The notes: a model not told the origin generated them from the letters alone. Counted from the first letter of the stretch, positions 1 through 5,345 are shown. The stretch is DNA of 6,273 bases from Burkholderiales bacterium (GCA_006227785.1 SBFU01000081.1:1-6273); one strand, 5' to 3'. Translations and numbers: made by a program.

Positions 1-26
1 CCATGGCGTGGACGCCCACCTGCGCG

Positions 27-57
27 GGGCAGACTGCCCGCGGGCATGACGGTCATG
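27..57. repeat. two tandem 13-bp palindromes downstream of copA
   Basis: Two perfect inverted repeats, each with 6-bp arms around a single central base, lie side by side: GGGCAG-A-CTGCCC at 27-39 and CATGAC-G-GTCATG at 45-57. Their centres (33 and 51) are 18 bp apart. They lie just beyond the copA stop codon at 75-77. Neither is followed on the copA strand by a T-run, so they do not look like classical intrinsic terminators, although the first can extend to a bulged stem with GCGGG/CCCGC arms. They could be transcript-end structures, or DNA operator sites for a gene left of the window. The function is unknown. Confidence 0.4.
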
Positions 58-74
58 GGGGATGCGGGCGGACG

Positions 75-2357
75 CTACCTGGGCGGTTGCCAGCGCCGCA
101 GCAGCAGGGCGTTGCTCACCACACTGACCGAACTCAGCGCCATCGCTGCCCCGGCCACGACAGGGCTGAGAAAGCCCATGGCCGCCAGCGGGATGCCGGC
201 GGTGTTGTAGGCAAAGGCCCAGAACAGGTTCTGCCGGATCTTGCTCACGGTGCGGTGCGAAATGTCCAGTGCGGCACCCACCAGGGCCACATCGCCCCGC
301 ATCAGGGTGATGCCGGCGGCATGCATGGCCACATCGGATCCGCCACCGCGGCTGTGGCTCATGGCAATGCCCACGTCGGCGGCGGCCAGCGCCGGTGCGT
401 CGTTGACGCCGTCGCCCACCATGGCCACGGTGTGCGGATGGCCCTCACGCCGCGCCGGATCGCCTGCCGTGCCCGCATCACCCCGCTTCAGCCGTTCGAT
501 CAGCGCCGCCTTGTCGCCTGGCAAAACCTCGGCCAGCACCTCGTCCTGGTCGGCCCGCAGGCCCAGCAGGTGCCCCATGGCCAGCGCCGCGCCCCGGCTG
601 TCGCCCGAGACCATGCGCAGGCGCATGCCCTGCTCACGCAGGGCTTCAAGGGCCGCGGCGGCGCCGGGCTTGGCCTCGTCGCCGAACACGAACAGGGCCA
701 CCGGTGTCCAGACACCGTCGTCGCTGCCGGTGGCCAGCACCGACACCGTGCCGCCCTCGCTCTCCAGCACGGACGCCCGCTGCAGCAGCGGTCCGTCGCC
801 TGCGCCCAGCTCGTGCATCCAGCGCAGGCTGCCCAGCGCCAGCCAGGCCCCGGTGACCCGACCGACCATGCCCCGACCCTGCACCGCCTGCACATCGCGC
901 GCGGTCTCGGGCTCGATGCGCAGACCATGGGCGCGGGCTCCATCCACCACCGCCTGGGCCAGCGGATGGGTGCTCTGGCTCTGCAAGGTACCGGCGGCCT
1001 GCAACACCGCCAGTTCGTCCACCCCGTCGGCCACCTCGACCACGCGCAAGCGTGGGTGACCTTCGGTCAGGGTGCCGGTCTTGTCAAACGCCACCGTGTC
1101 GACCCGGTGGGCCATTTCCAGCGCCACCGGATCCTTGATCAGGATGCCATGGCGGGCTGCCACCCCGGTACCGGTCATGATGGCCGCTGGCGTGGCCAGC
1201 CCCAGGGCACAGGGACAGGCAATCACCAGCACCGACACCGCGTTGAGCAGCGCGGACTCGATGGGTGCGCCCAGCTGCCACCAGACCACCAGGGTGGCCA
1301 GTGCGATCAGCAGCACCACCGGCACAAAAACGGCGGCCACACGGTCGACCAGGCGCTGCACCGGCGCCTTGGCGGCCTGCGCATCCTGCACCAGCGCAAT
1401 GATGTGGGACAGCACGCTCTGGGCACCGACGGCCCTGACCCTGACCTCCAGAGAGCCGTCCCCGTTGATGGAGCCGCCGGTCACGGCATCGCCGGGCTGT
1501 TTGGCCACCGGCATGGACTCGCCGGTGAGCATGGATTCGTCGGCCTGCGACTCGCCCAGCAACACCTCACCATCGGCAGGGAAGCGTTCGCCGGGCAACA
1601 CCCGCACCAGATCGCCAGGCATCAACTCATCCACCCCGACGTCGGCCAGCTCGGTTCGCCTGACCCCGTCGGGCAGCAGGTGGGCGCGTTCGGGACGCAG
1701 GGCATGCAGGGCCCGGATGGCGTCGGTGGTCTGGCGCTTGGCACGGGCCTCCAGCCATTTGCCCAGCAGCACCAGGGCGATCACCACCGCCGATCCCTCG
1801 TAGTAGAGATGGACCATTTCGCCCGGCTCGGCCCGCCACCATAGCCAGGTGGACAGCGCCCAGCCGGCGGTGGTGCCGATGGCCACCAGCAGTTCCATGT
1901 TGCCAGTCAGGGCCTTGAGCGCATGCCAGCCGGCCTTGTAGAAGCGCGCGCCCAGCACGAACTGGACCGGGGTGGCCAGCAAAAACTGCGCCCAGGCCGG
2001 CAACATCCAGTGCTGGTCAAACAGGTCGCCGAGCATGGGCAGGGCCAGCGGGGCCGACAGCAGCAGCGCGGCCACCACCGGCCAGGCATCGCGGGGCACG
2101 CCCAGCCAGCCGGCTGGCACCTCTTCCTGGGCCGCCATGGGCGAACGGGGTTCGTATCCCGCGTCACGCACCGCCCGCTTGAGGCGGGCAAGGGCGTCCT
2201 CGCCCGCTTCACCGGAGAAGGTCACCCGCGCGGATTCGGTCGCCAGGTTCACCGCGGCCTCGGCCACACCGGGCTGCTTCCTGAGCACCCGCTCCACACG
2301 CGACACGCACGACGCGCAGGTCATGCCACCAATACCCAGATCGATCACGCTGTCCAT
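75..2357 (-). CDS. copA: Cu(I)-exporting P1B-type ATPase CopA
   Basis: Inner-membrane ATPase that pumps Cu(I) from cytosol to periplasm. With the start chosen here it has 760 residues, normal for a one-HMA CopA. Domain order: N-terminal HMA domain with GMTCASC (Cys14, Cys17); membrane segments from about residue 92; actuator TGES at 278-281; the Cu-binding membrane motif CPC at 381-383; phosphorylation motif DKTGT with Asp425; nucleotide-domain HP at 464-465; GDGVND at 648-653; and the last helices with YN at 717-718 and MALSS...SN around 739-749. The CPC, YN and MxxSS signatures are those of the Cu(I) (P1B-1) class. I chose the ATG at 2355-2357 because the in-frame GTG 21 bases upstream lies inside the promoter, between -35 and -10. 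No Shine-Dalgarno sequence precedes this ATG. It diverges from copZ-cueR. Oddities are short Gly/Arg/His-rich insertions on both sides of the GDGVND region. Silver export is possible as well. Confidence 0.95.
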   Translation of the reverse strand: MDSVIDLGIGGMTCASCVSRVERVLRKQPGVAEAAVNLATESARVTFSGEAGEDALARLKRAVRDAGYEPRSPMAAQEEVPAGWLGVPRDAWPVVAALLLSAPLALPMLGDLFDQHWMLPAWAQFLLATPVQFVLGARFYKAGWHALKALTGNMELLVAIGTTAGWALSTWLWWRAEPGEMVHLYYEGSAVVIALVLLGKWLEARAKRQTTDAIRALHALRPERAHLLPDGVRRTELADVGVDELMPGDLVRVLPGERFPADGEVLLGESQADESMLTGESMPVAKQPGDAVTGGSINGDGSLEVRVRAVGAQSVLSHIIALVQDAQAAKAPVQRLVDRVAAVFVPVVLLIALATLVVWWQLGAPIESALLNAVSVLVIACPCALGLATPAAIMTGTGVAARHGILIKDPVALEMAHRVDTVAFDKTGTLTEGHPRLRVVEVADGVDELAVLQAAGTLQSQSTHPLAQAVVDGARAHGLRIEPETARDVQAVQGRGMVGRVTGAWLALGSLRWMHELGAGDGPLLQRASVLESEGGTVSVLATGSDDGVWTPVALFVFGDEAKPGAAAALEALREQGMRLRMVSGDSRGAALAMGHLLGLRADQDEVLAEVLPGDKAALIERLKRGDAGTAGDPARREGHPHTVAMVGDGVNDAPALAAADVGIAMSHSRGGGSDVAMHAAGITLMRGDVALVGAALDISHRTVSKIRQNLFWAFAYNTAGIPLAAMGFLSPVVAGAAMALSSVSVVSNALLLRRWQPPR

Positions 2358-2363
2358 GGTTTG

Positions 2364-2394
2364 AGCATAAACCCTCACATCATGGCAAGGTCAA
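2364..2394 (-). promoter_or_regulatory. CueR-type promoter and operator of copA
   Basis: Read on the minus strand, a -35 TTGACC (2394-2389) and a -10 TATGCT (2369-2364) are separated by 19 bp instead of the usual 17. This is the hallmark of promoters under-wound by MerR-family activators. An imperfect dyad, ACCTTGCC-ATGAT-GTGAGGGT (2391-2371), fills the spacer and resembles known CueR/HmrR copper boxes. The ATG of copA begins on the seventh base after the -10, so the transcript should have essentially no leader. The regulator is expected to be the cueR product encoded at 2681-3130. Confidence 0.85.
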
Positions 2395-2417
2395 GCAGGG
2401 GTCAGGTAACAATCCGC

Positions 2418-2448
2418 TTGACCTTGACATCGTGTCAAGCCTGAGAAT
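2418..2448 (+). promoter_or_regulatory. CueR-type promoter and operator of copZ-cueR
   Basis: A -35 TTGACC (2418-2423) and a weak -10 GAGAAT (2443-2448) are separated by exactly 19 bp, as in the divergent copA promoter. Within the spacer is a perfect dyad, CTTGACA-TCG-TGTCAAG (2423-2439), more symmetric than the copA operator. Transcription should begin near 2455, giving a leader of about 30 bases with AAGGA at 2476-2480, six bases before the copZ ATG. It probably makes cueR autoregulated and copper-inducible together with copZ. Confidence 0.8.
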
Positions 2449-2486
2449 CGGGTCTTCCGATTCAACCATTCCACCAAGGACACACC

Positions 2487-2684
2487 ATGAGCCAGATTTT
2501 CGAAGTGCAGGGCATGACCTGCGGCCATTGCGAAAAAGCCGTCATCGGCGCCGTTCGCGAACTCGACCCCCAGGCCACGGTGCAGGTCGATCGCAGCCAG
2601 AACCGGGTCGAAGTGGAATCCAAGCTGGACCGCGAAGCCATTGCCCAGGCCATCCGCGAAGAAGGTTACGCCGTCACGGCATGA
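2487..2684 (+). CDS. copZ: CopZ-type Cu(I) chaperone (HMA domain protein)
   Basis: A 65-residue cytosolic protein made of a single heavy-metal-associated domain. The metal site is GMTCGHC with Cys12 and Cys15; the rest fits the small babbab fold (about 65-70 residues is typical), ending in EEGYAV. It should bind Cu(I) and hand it to CopA and possibly to the CueR sensor. A good Shine-Dalgarno AAGGA (2476-2480) sits six bases before the ATG. Its stop codon overlaps the cueR start in ATGA (2681-2684), indicating a translationally coupled copZ-cueR operon transcribed from the copper-type promoter at 2418-2448. The alternative reading, a mercury-binding MerP, is unlikely because there is no signal peptide and the neighbours are copper genes. 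Confidence 0.93.
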   Translation: MSQIFEVQGMTCGHCEKAVIGAVRELDPQATVQVDRSQNRVEVESKLDREAIAQAIREEGYAVTA

Positions 2685-3130
2685 AGTCCGGTCTGCTGCA
2701 CCCCACCGCCGACGAACAGGACAGTGCCGTCCAATGGCCGGTCCCCATCGGCACCGCCGCCAGCCTCAGCGGCATCTCGCCCAAGATGCTGCGGCATTAC
2801 GAATCGCTGGGCCTGCTCGGCCGCGTTGCGCGCACCGGCAGCAACTACCGGCAGTACAGCCTGAACGACGTGCACACCCTGCGCTTCATCCGGCGGGCGC
2901 GCGACCTGGGCTTCGGGCTGGACGCCATCACCGAGCTGCTGGGGCTGTGGCAGAACCGCCGGCGCAGCAGCGCCAGTGTCAAGAAGGTGGCCGAGCACCA
3001 CCTGCAGGCGCTGGACCGGCGCATCGAGCAAATGCAGGCGATGCAGCGCAGCCTGCAGGCCCTGCTGTGTGCCTGCCCGGGCGACGAGCGGCCCGACTGC
3101 CCGATCCTGGACGACCTGGCCCACCCTTGA
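2681..3130 (+). CDS. cueR: CueR-type Cu(I)-responsive MerR-family activator
   Basis: A 149-residue MerR-family regulator. The winged helix-turn-helix covers about residues 22-60 (PIGTAASLSGISPKMLRHYE), followed by the long dimerisation helix (about 98-128) and a C-terminal metal loop, C132-PGDERPD-C140. The two cysteines have the same spacing as Cys112 and Cys120 of E. coli CueR, and Ser97 aligns with the Ser77 that marks +1-metal sensors rather than Zn/Hg sensors. It should activate the two 19-bp-spacer promoters at 2364-2448. The start is the ATG of the ATGA overlap with copZ; no other ATG or GTG in frame precedes the DNA-binding domain. This leaves about 20 extra residues before the domain compared with E. 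coli CueR. No close Shine-Dalgarno is visible, so coupling with copZ is likely. Cys130 is an additional cysteine next to the metal loop. Ag(I)/Au(I) sensing is possible too. Confidence 0.93.
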   Translation: MKSGLLHPTADEQDSAVQWPVPIGTAASLSGISPKMLRHYESLGLLGRVARTGSNYRQYSLNDVHTLRFIRRARDLGFGLDAITELLGLWQNRRRSSASVKKVAEHHLQALDRRIEQMQAMQRSLQALLCACPGDERPDCPILDDLAHP

Positions 3131-3141
3131 TCCAGATCAAG
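3126..3141. promoter_or_regulatory. perfect FNR/ANR-type box at the cueR stop codon
   Basis: CTTGATC-CA-GATCAAG is a perfect 7+7 palindrome. Its core (3127-3140) is TTGAT-CCAG-ATCAA, an exact match to the TTGAT-N4-ATCAA consensus bound by FNR/ANR/DNR-type oxygen- or NO-sensing regulators of the CRP family. It covers the cueR stop codon and lies about 170 bp upstream of the Spy-like start codon. No convincing -10 is seen at the ideal class II distance, so the controlled promoter is unclear. Confidence 0.5.
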
Positions 3142-3214
3142 CATCGGCTGGCCGACCCGCGAACACCGGAACAAAACTTTACACAGCGTCATCTTTCAAG
3201 CACAGGACAGACAC

Positions 3215-3241
3215 GGCAGGCCCGGACACTGGTGGCCTGCC
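3215..3241 (+). other. RNA hairpin in the cueR-spy intergenic region
   Basis: GGCAGGCC (3215-3222) and GGCCTGCC (3234-3241) form a perfect 8-bp stem with an 11-nt loop. No T-run follows. It lies in the untranslated stretch before the Spy-like gene and could be a processing end of the cueR mRNA or a leader structure. An alternative stem pairing 3231-3237 with 3252-3258 would compete with it. Confidence 0.35.
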
Positions 3242-3281
3242 TGCGGTGCAAGGCCATCCGGCGGCACCGGCAGCTGTTTTT
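3241..3281 (+). terminator. possible intrinsic terminator or attenuator
   Basis: CTG-CGGTGC (3241-3249) pairs with GCACCG-(G)-CAG (3264-3273), a nine-pair stem with one bulged G. It is followed three bases later by five T residues (3277-3281). It could end the copZ-cueR transcript. However, it lies only eight bases before the Shine-Dalgarno of the Spy-like gene, with no room for another promoter, so it would then act as an attenuator in that gene's leader. The support is structural only. Confidence 0.35.
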
Positions 3282-3302
3282 CCAACGCAAGGAGTGACTC
3301 TC

Positions 3303-3929
3303 ATGAAATCCCCGTTTCCCCGCAAGACCCTGCTGTCGCTGACCCTGGCTGCTGCCGTGCTGGGCCTCTCGGCCACGGCCATCGCCCAGGGCAGCAACAC
3401 CCCTGTGTCCCCCGAGGTCGCGCCGGCGGCGGTGCAGACCGGTGACACGCCCCGCATGGGCCGGATGCACCGTCATGGCCAGCACCACGAACACATGCAG
3501 GCCCAGCGCGCCGAGCGACTGGAGCAGCTCAAGGCCAGCCTGAACCTCACACCCGAACAGGAACCGGCCTGGCGGGCCTTTGTGGCGCGCACCGCAGCGG
3601 CCAGCCAGCCATCGCGCATGGGGGACCGCTCCGAATGGTCCCAACTGAACACCCTGCAGCGCCTGGAACGCATGGAGGCGCAGCACGAAGCCCGCAGCGC
3701 CGCCATGAAACAGCGCATCGACGCCACGCGCAGCTTCTACGCCACGCTGAGCGACGCGCAGAAGCAGGTTTTCGACCAGCGTGCGATGGGCGGCATGATG
3801 CGCACCGGCATGCACGGTGGTCACCACATGGGCCAGCCGGGCGAACCGGGCAGGCCGGGTTACCCGGGTGCCAAGATGCACCGGCATGGCCAGGGCAAGG
3901 GCGGCATGCCCTGCCAGTCCCAGAGCTGA
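3303..3929 (+). CDS. periplasmic Spy/CpxP/ZraP-like His/Met-rich protein
   Basis: A 208-residue secreted protein. It begins with a classical Sec signal peptide: basic Lys2/Arg7/Lys8, a hydrophobic stretch of residues 10-25, and a probable AIA|Q cleavage after Ala28. The mature part has the LTxxQ-family pattern: LTPEQ at 82-86, a helical Glu/Arg/Gln-rich middle, and a second copy-like LSDAQ at 149-153. This fits the Spy/CpxP/ZraP group of envelope chaperones and metal sensors. Both ends are metal-ligand rich: residues 52-65 (many His and Met) and 162-202 (Gly/His/Met). The hexapeptide MHRHGQ occurs at 55-60 and again at 192-197. Residues 177-189 form four Gly-X-Pro triplets. A single Cys sits at 204. 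Start: ATG with AAGGAG (3289-3294) eight bases upstream. Its position beside copA-copZ-cueR suggests copper- or stress-linked periplasmic protection, but this is inferred. No clear own promoter was found. Confidence 0.8.
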   Translation: MKSPFPRKTLLSLTLAAAVLGLSATAIAQGSNTPVSPEVAPAAVQTGDTPRMGRMHRHGQHHEHMQAQRAERLEQLKASLNLTPEQEPAWRAFVARTAAASQPSRMGDRSEWSQLNTLQRLERMEAQHEARSAAMKQRIDATRSFYATLSDAQKQVFDQRAMGGMMRTGMHGGHHMGQPGEPGRPGYPGAKMHRHGQGKGGMPCQSQS

Positions 3930-3953
3930 CGAAGGCGGGCAGCACACGGCGGA

Positions 3954-3996
3954 CTTGACCTGGGTCAAGCCCGCCGCTGGCCGTGGCGCCTATGCT
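3954..3996 (+). promoter_or_regulatory. FNR-type operator and promoter of ubiM
   Basis: CTTGACC-TG-GGTCAAG (3954-3969) is a perfect palindrome with the core TTGAC-CTGG-GTCAA, compatible with the TTGAY-N4-RTCAA family of FNR-like boxes. A -10 like TATGCT lies at 3991-3996. Taking +1 near 4003, the palindrome centre (3961.5) falls at -41.5, the standard class II activator position, where it replaces a -35. No independent good -35 is visible. The ATG of ubiM begins at 4005, so the mRNA would have zero to two leader bases. Confidence 0.55.
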
Positions 3997-4004
3997 GGCG
4001 CCCC

Positions 4005-5216
4005 ATGGAAGTCGACCTCCTTGTGATCGGGGCCGGTCCGGCCGGTCTGTGCCTGGCCCGTTCGCTGCGCGACAGCGGTCTGTCGCTGGCGCTGGTGGAG
4101 CCACAGGACCGCGATACCCTGGCCAACCCACCGTTTGACGGCCGCGAAATCGCGCTGACCCAGCGCAGTGCCCAGCATCTGCGAGAGCTGGGTCTGTGGC
4201 CACACCTGGGCCAGGACCACATCGCTCCCCTAAAACACGCCCTGGTGCTCGACGGGCCTCCGGCTGGCCGGCAGGCACGCATGCGCATCGGCCACGAACT
4301 CAGCCGCTGTGACGAACTGGGCTTTCTGGTCGGCAACCACCACATCCGCCGGGCCGCCTGGGAAGCCAGTTTCGGCTCGGCACAGGCGGGCCGGTCGCCC
4401 ACCTTGCTCGATGGCCGACGCGTGGTACAGATCCACACCCGCACCGAGGCCGCACACGCCACGCTGGACGATGGCCGGACCGTGACCGCGCGCCTGGCGG
4501 TGGCCGCAGACAGCCGCCATTCACTCACCCGCCGCGCCATGGGCATCGGGGCCGACCTGCACGACTACGGCCGCACCATGCTGGTGTGCCAGATGACCCA
4601 CGACGAACCACACCACGCCACGGCCTGGGAATGGTTCGACCATGGCCAGACCCTGGCCCTGCTGCCCATGAACCCCTGCGAACAGAGTGGCCGCCACCGT
4701 TCATCGGTGGTGCTCACGCTGCCAAGCCAGGACATCGACCCCCTGATGAACCTGCCGGAAAAGGCCTTCAGCGAGGCCATCACCGGGCGCTTTGCGCGGC
4801 AGCTTGGGGCCATGCACCTGGTCAGCACCCGACACGCCTACCCGCTGGTCGGTGTCTGGCCCCATGCGCTGGTGGGCCGGCGCTTTGCGGCCATTGGTGA
4901 TGCCGCGGTCGGCATGCATCCGGTCACGGCACACGGCTTCAACCTCGGTCTGCACAGCGTGCAGGCCCTGTCGCAGGCGGTGCTGCAGGCCCACCGGCGC
5001 GGCGCCGACATCGCCGACCCCACTGGTATGGCCCGCTATGAGCGACAGCACCGTTCGGCCAGCCGGGGTCTGTATTTCGCGACCCACGCGGTGGCATCGC
5101 TCTACACACGCGAGCAGGTGCCGGCCCGCCTGATCCGCCATGCCCTGGTGCGGCTGGGTGAACGCTTCGTCCCCTTCAAACGCGCCGTGGCGGCCAGCCT
5201 GACCGGTCTGGCCTGA
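4005..5216 (+). CDS. ubiM: UbiM-type FAD-dependent ubiquinone-ring hydroxylase
   Basis: A 403-residue member of the UbiH/UbiF/Coq6 flavin monooxygenases, which use O2 and NAD(P)H to hydroxylate the ubiquinone precursor ring at the membrane. Visible motifs: the N-terminal Rossmann GAGPAG at 9-14; FDGREIAL at 44-51; the second FAD motif around ADSRHSLTR (168-176); and the third at GDAAVGMHP (298-306), continuing as VTAHGFNLGLHS. The HPVTAHGFNLGL version, in place of the HPxAGQGLNLGL of UbiH/UbiF, and the FDGREIALT stretch are what I associate with UbiM, a broad-regioselectivity form described from Neisseria and other proteobacteria. Exact ring positions cannot be deduced. There is no Shine-Dalgarno before the ATG; a -10 element ends eight bases upstream, suggesting leaderless translation. 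An FNR-type palindrome precedes it. Alternatives are UbiH/UbiI or another aromatic hydroxylase of the same family. Confidence 0.8.
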   Translation: MEVDLLVIGAGPAGLCLARSLRDSGLSLALVEPQDRDTLANPPFDGREIALTQRSAQHLRELGLWPHLGQDHIAPLKHALVLDGPPAGRQARMRIGHELSRCDELGFLVGNHHIRRAAWEASFGSAQAGRSPTLLDGRRVVQIHTRTEAAHATLDDGRTVTARLAVAADSRHSLTRRAMGIGADLHDYGRTMLVCQMTHDEPHHATAWEWFDHGQTLALLPMNPCEQSGRHRSSVVLTLPSQDIDPLMNLPEKAFSEAITGRFARQLGAMHLVSTRHAYPLVGVWPHALVGRRFAAIGDAAVGMHPVTAHGFNLGLHSVQALSQAVLQAHRRGADIADPTGMARYERQHRSASRGLYFATHAVASLYTREQVPARLIRHALVRLGERFVPFKRAVAASLTGLA

Positions 5217-5232
5217 GCCAAGGCGGACAAGA

Positions 5233-5253
5233 TCAACATCCTTGCTCAACATC
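5233..5253. repeat. short direct repeat TCAACATC upstream of the deacetylase promoter
   Basis: TCAACATC occurs at 5233-5240 and 5246-5253, a 13-bp period. CCTTG (5240-5244) and CAAGG (5253-5257) also form an inverted pair there. The elements sit just upstream of the putative -35 at 5269. They could be a regulator site, but the repeats are short and chance is possible. Confidence 0.25.
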
Positions 5254-5268
5254 AAGGCAAACGTCAGC

Positions 5269-5297
5269 TTGGGCTCCTACAGTAGGCAAGGTATCCG
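5269..5297 (+). promoter_or_regulatory. putative promoter of the deacetylase gene with a central palindrome
   Basis: TTGGGC (5269-5274) and TATCCG (5292-5297) are spaced by 17 bp, a modest match to a housekeeping promoter. The spacer contains the perfect palindrome CCTAC-A-GTAGG (5276-5286), placed where a repressor or a MerR-like protein would contact DNA. Transcription would begin near 5304 and give a leader of about 40 bases. Confidence 0.4.
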
Positions 5298-5315
5298 GTC
5301 CCATCGAAGGACCGG
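5295..5315 (+). other. stem-loop just upstream of the deacetylase gene
   Basis: CCGGTCC (5295-5301) and GGACCGG (5309-5315) form a perfect 7-bp stem around a 7-nt loop. It is not followed by a T-run. It overlaps the predicted -10 and start site, so it may be a DNA operator, a leader hairpin if transcription starts further upstream, or a weak end structure for ubiM mRNA. Confidence 0.35.
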
Positions 5316-5345
5316 GACCGACCCGATCGCCGAGGAGACCCCACC

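Noticed and set aside
3..1844. Long open frame of 613 codons on the plus strand
   Set aside because: It lies wholly antisense to copA, whose every catalytic motif is intact. The product is a low-complexity His/Gly/Gln-rich string typical of an antisense frame in GC-rich DNA.
2358..2378. GTG start adding seven residues to CopA
   Set aside because: The GTG sits between the -35 and -10 of the copA promoter, so it should not be on the transcript.
2432..2680. Upstream extension of the cueR frame through copZ
   Set aside because: The extra residues have no family match and overlap copZ in another frame; the ATGA junction gives a natural cueR start at 2681.
3168..3183. CpxR-like half box (GTAAA on the minus strand)
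   Set aside because: Only one half matches; the second half, at the required five-base spacing, is degenerate.
3168..3196. Possible RpoE/ECF promoter (GGAAC ... TCTTT) before the Spy-like gene
   Set aside because: The -35 resembles GGAAC, but the -10 match is poor. It is worth recalling only if transcript mapping places a start near 3203.
3189..3968. 259-codon minus-strand frame opposite the Spy-like gene
   Set aside because: The plus-strand protein has a good Shine-Dalgarno, a signal peptide and family motifs; the minus-strand product has no recognisable features.
3954..3969. CueR operator for ubiM
   Set aside because: The dyad has the 4-base FNR spacing and is not placed between a -35 and -10 with a 19-bp gap; the -10 is 21 bp downstream of the palindrome.
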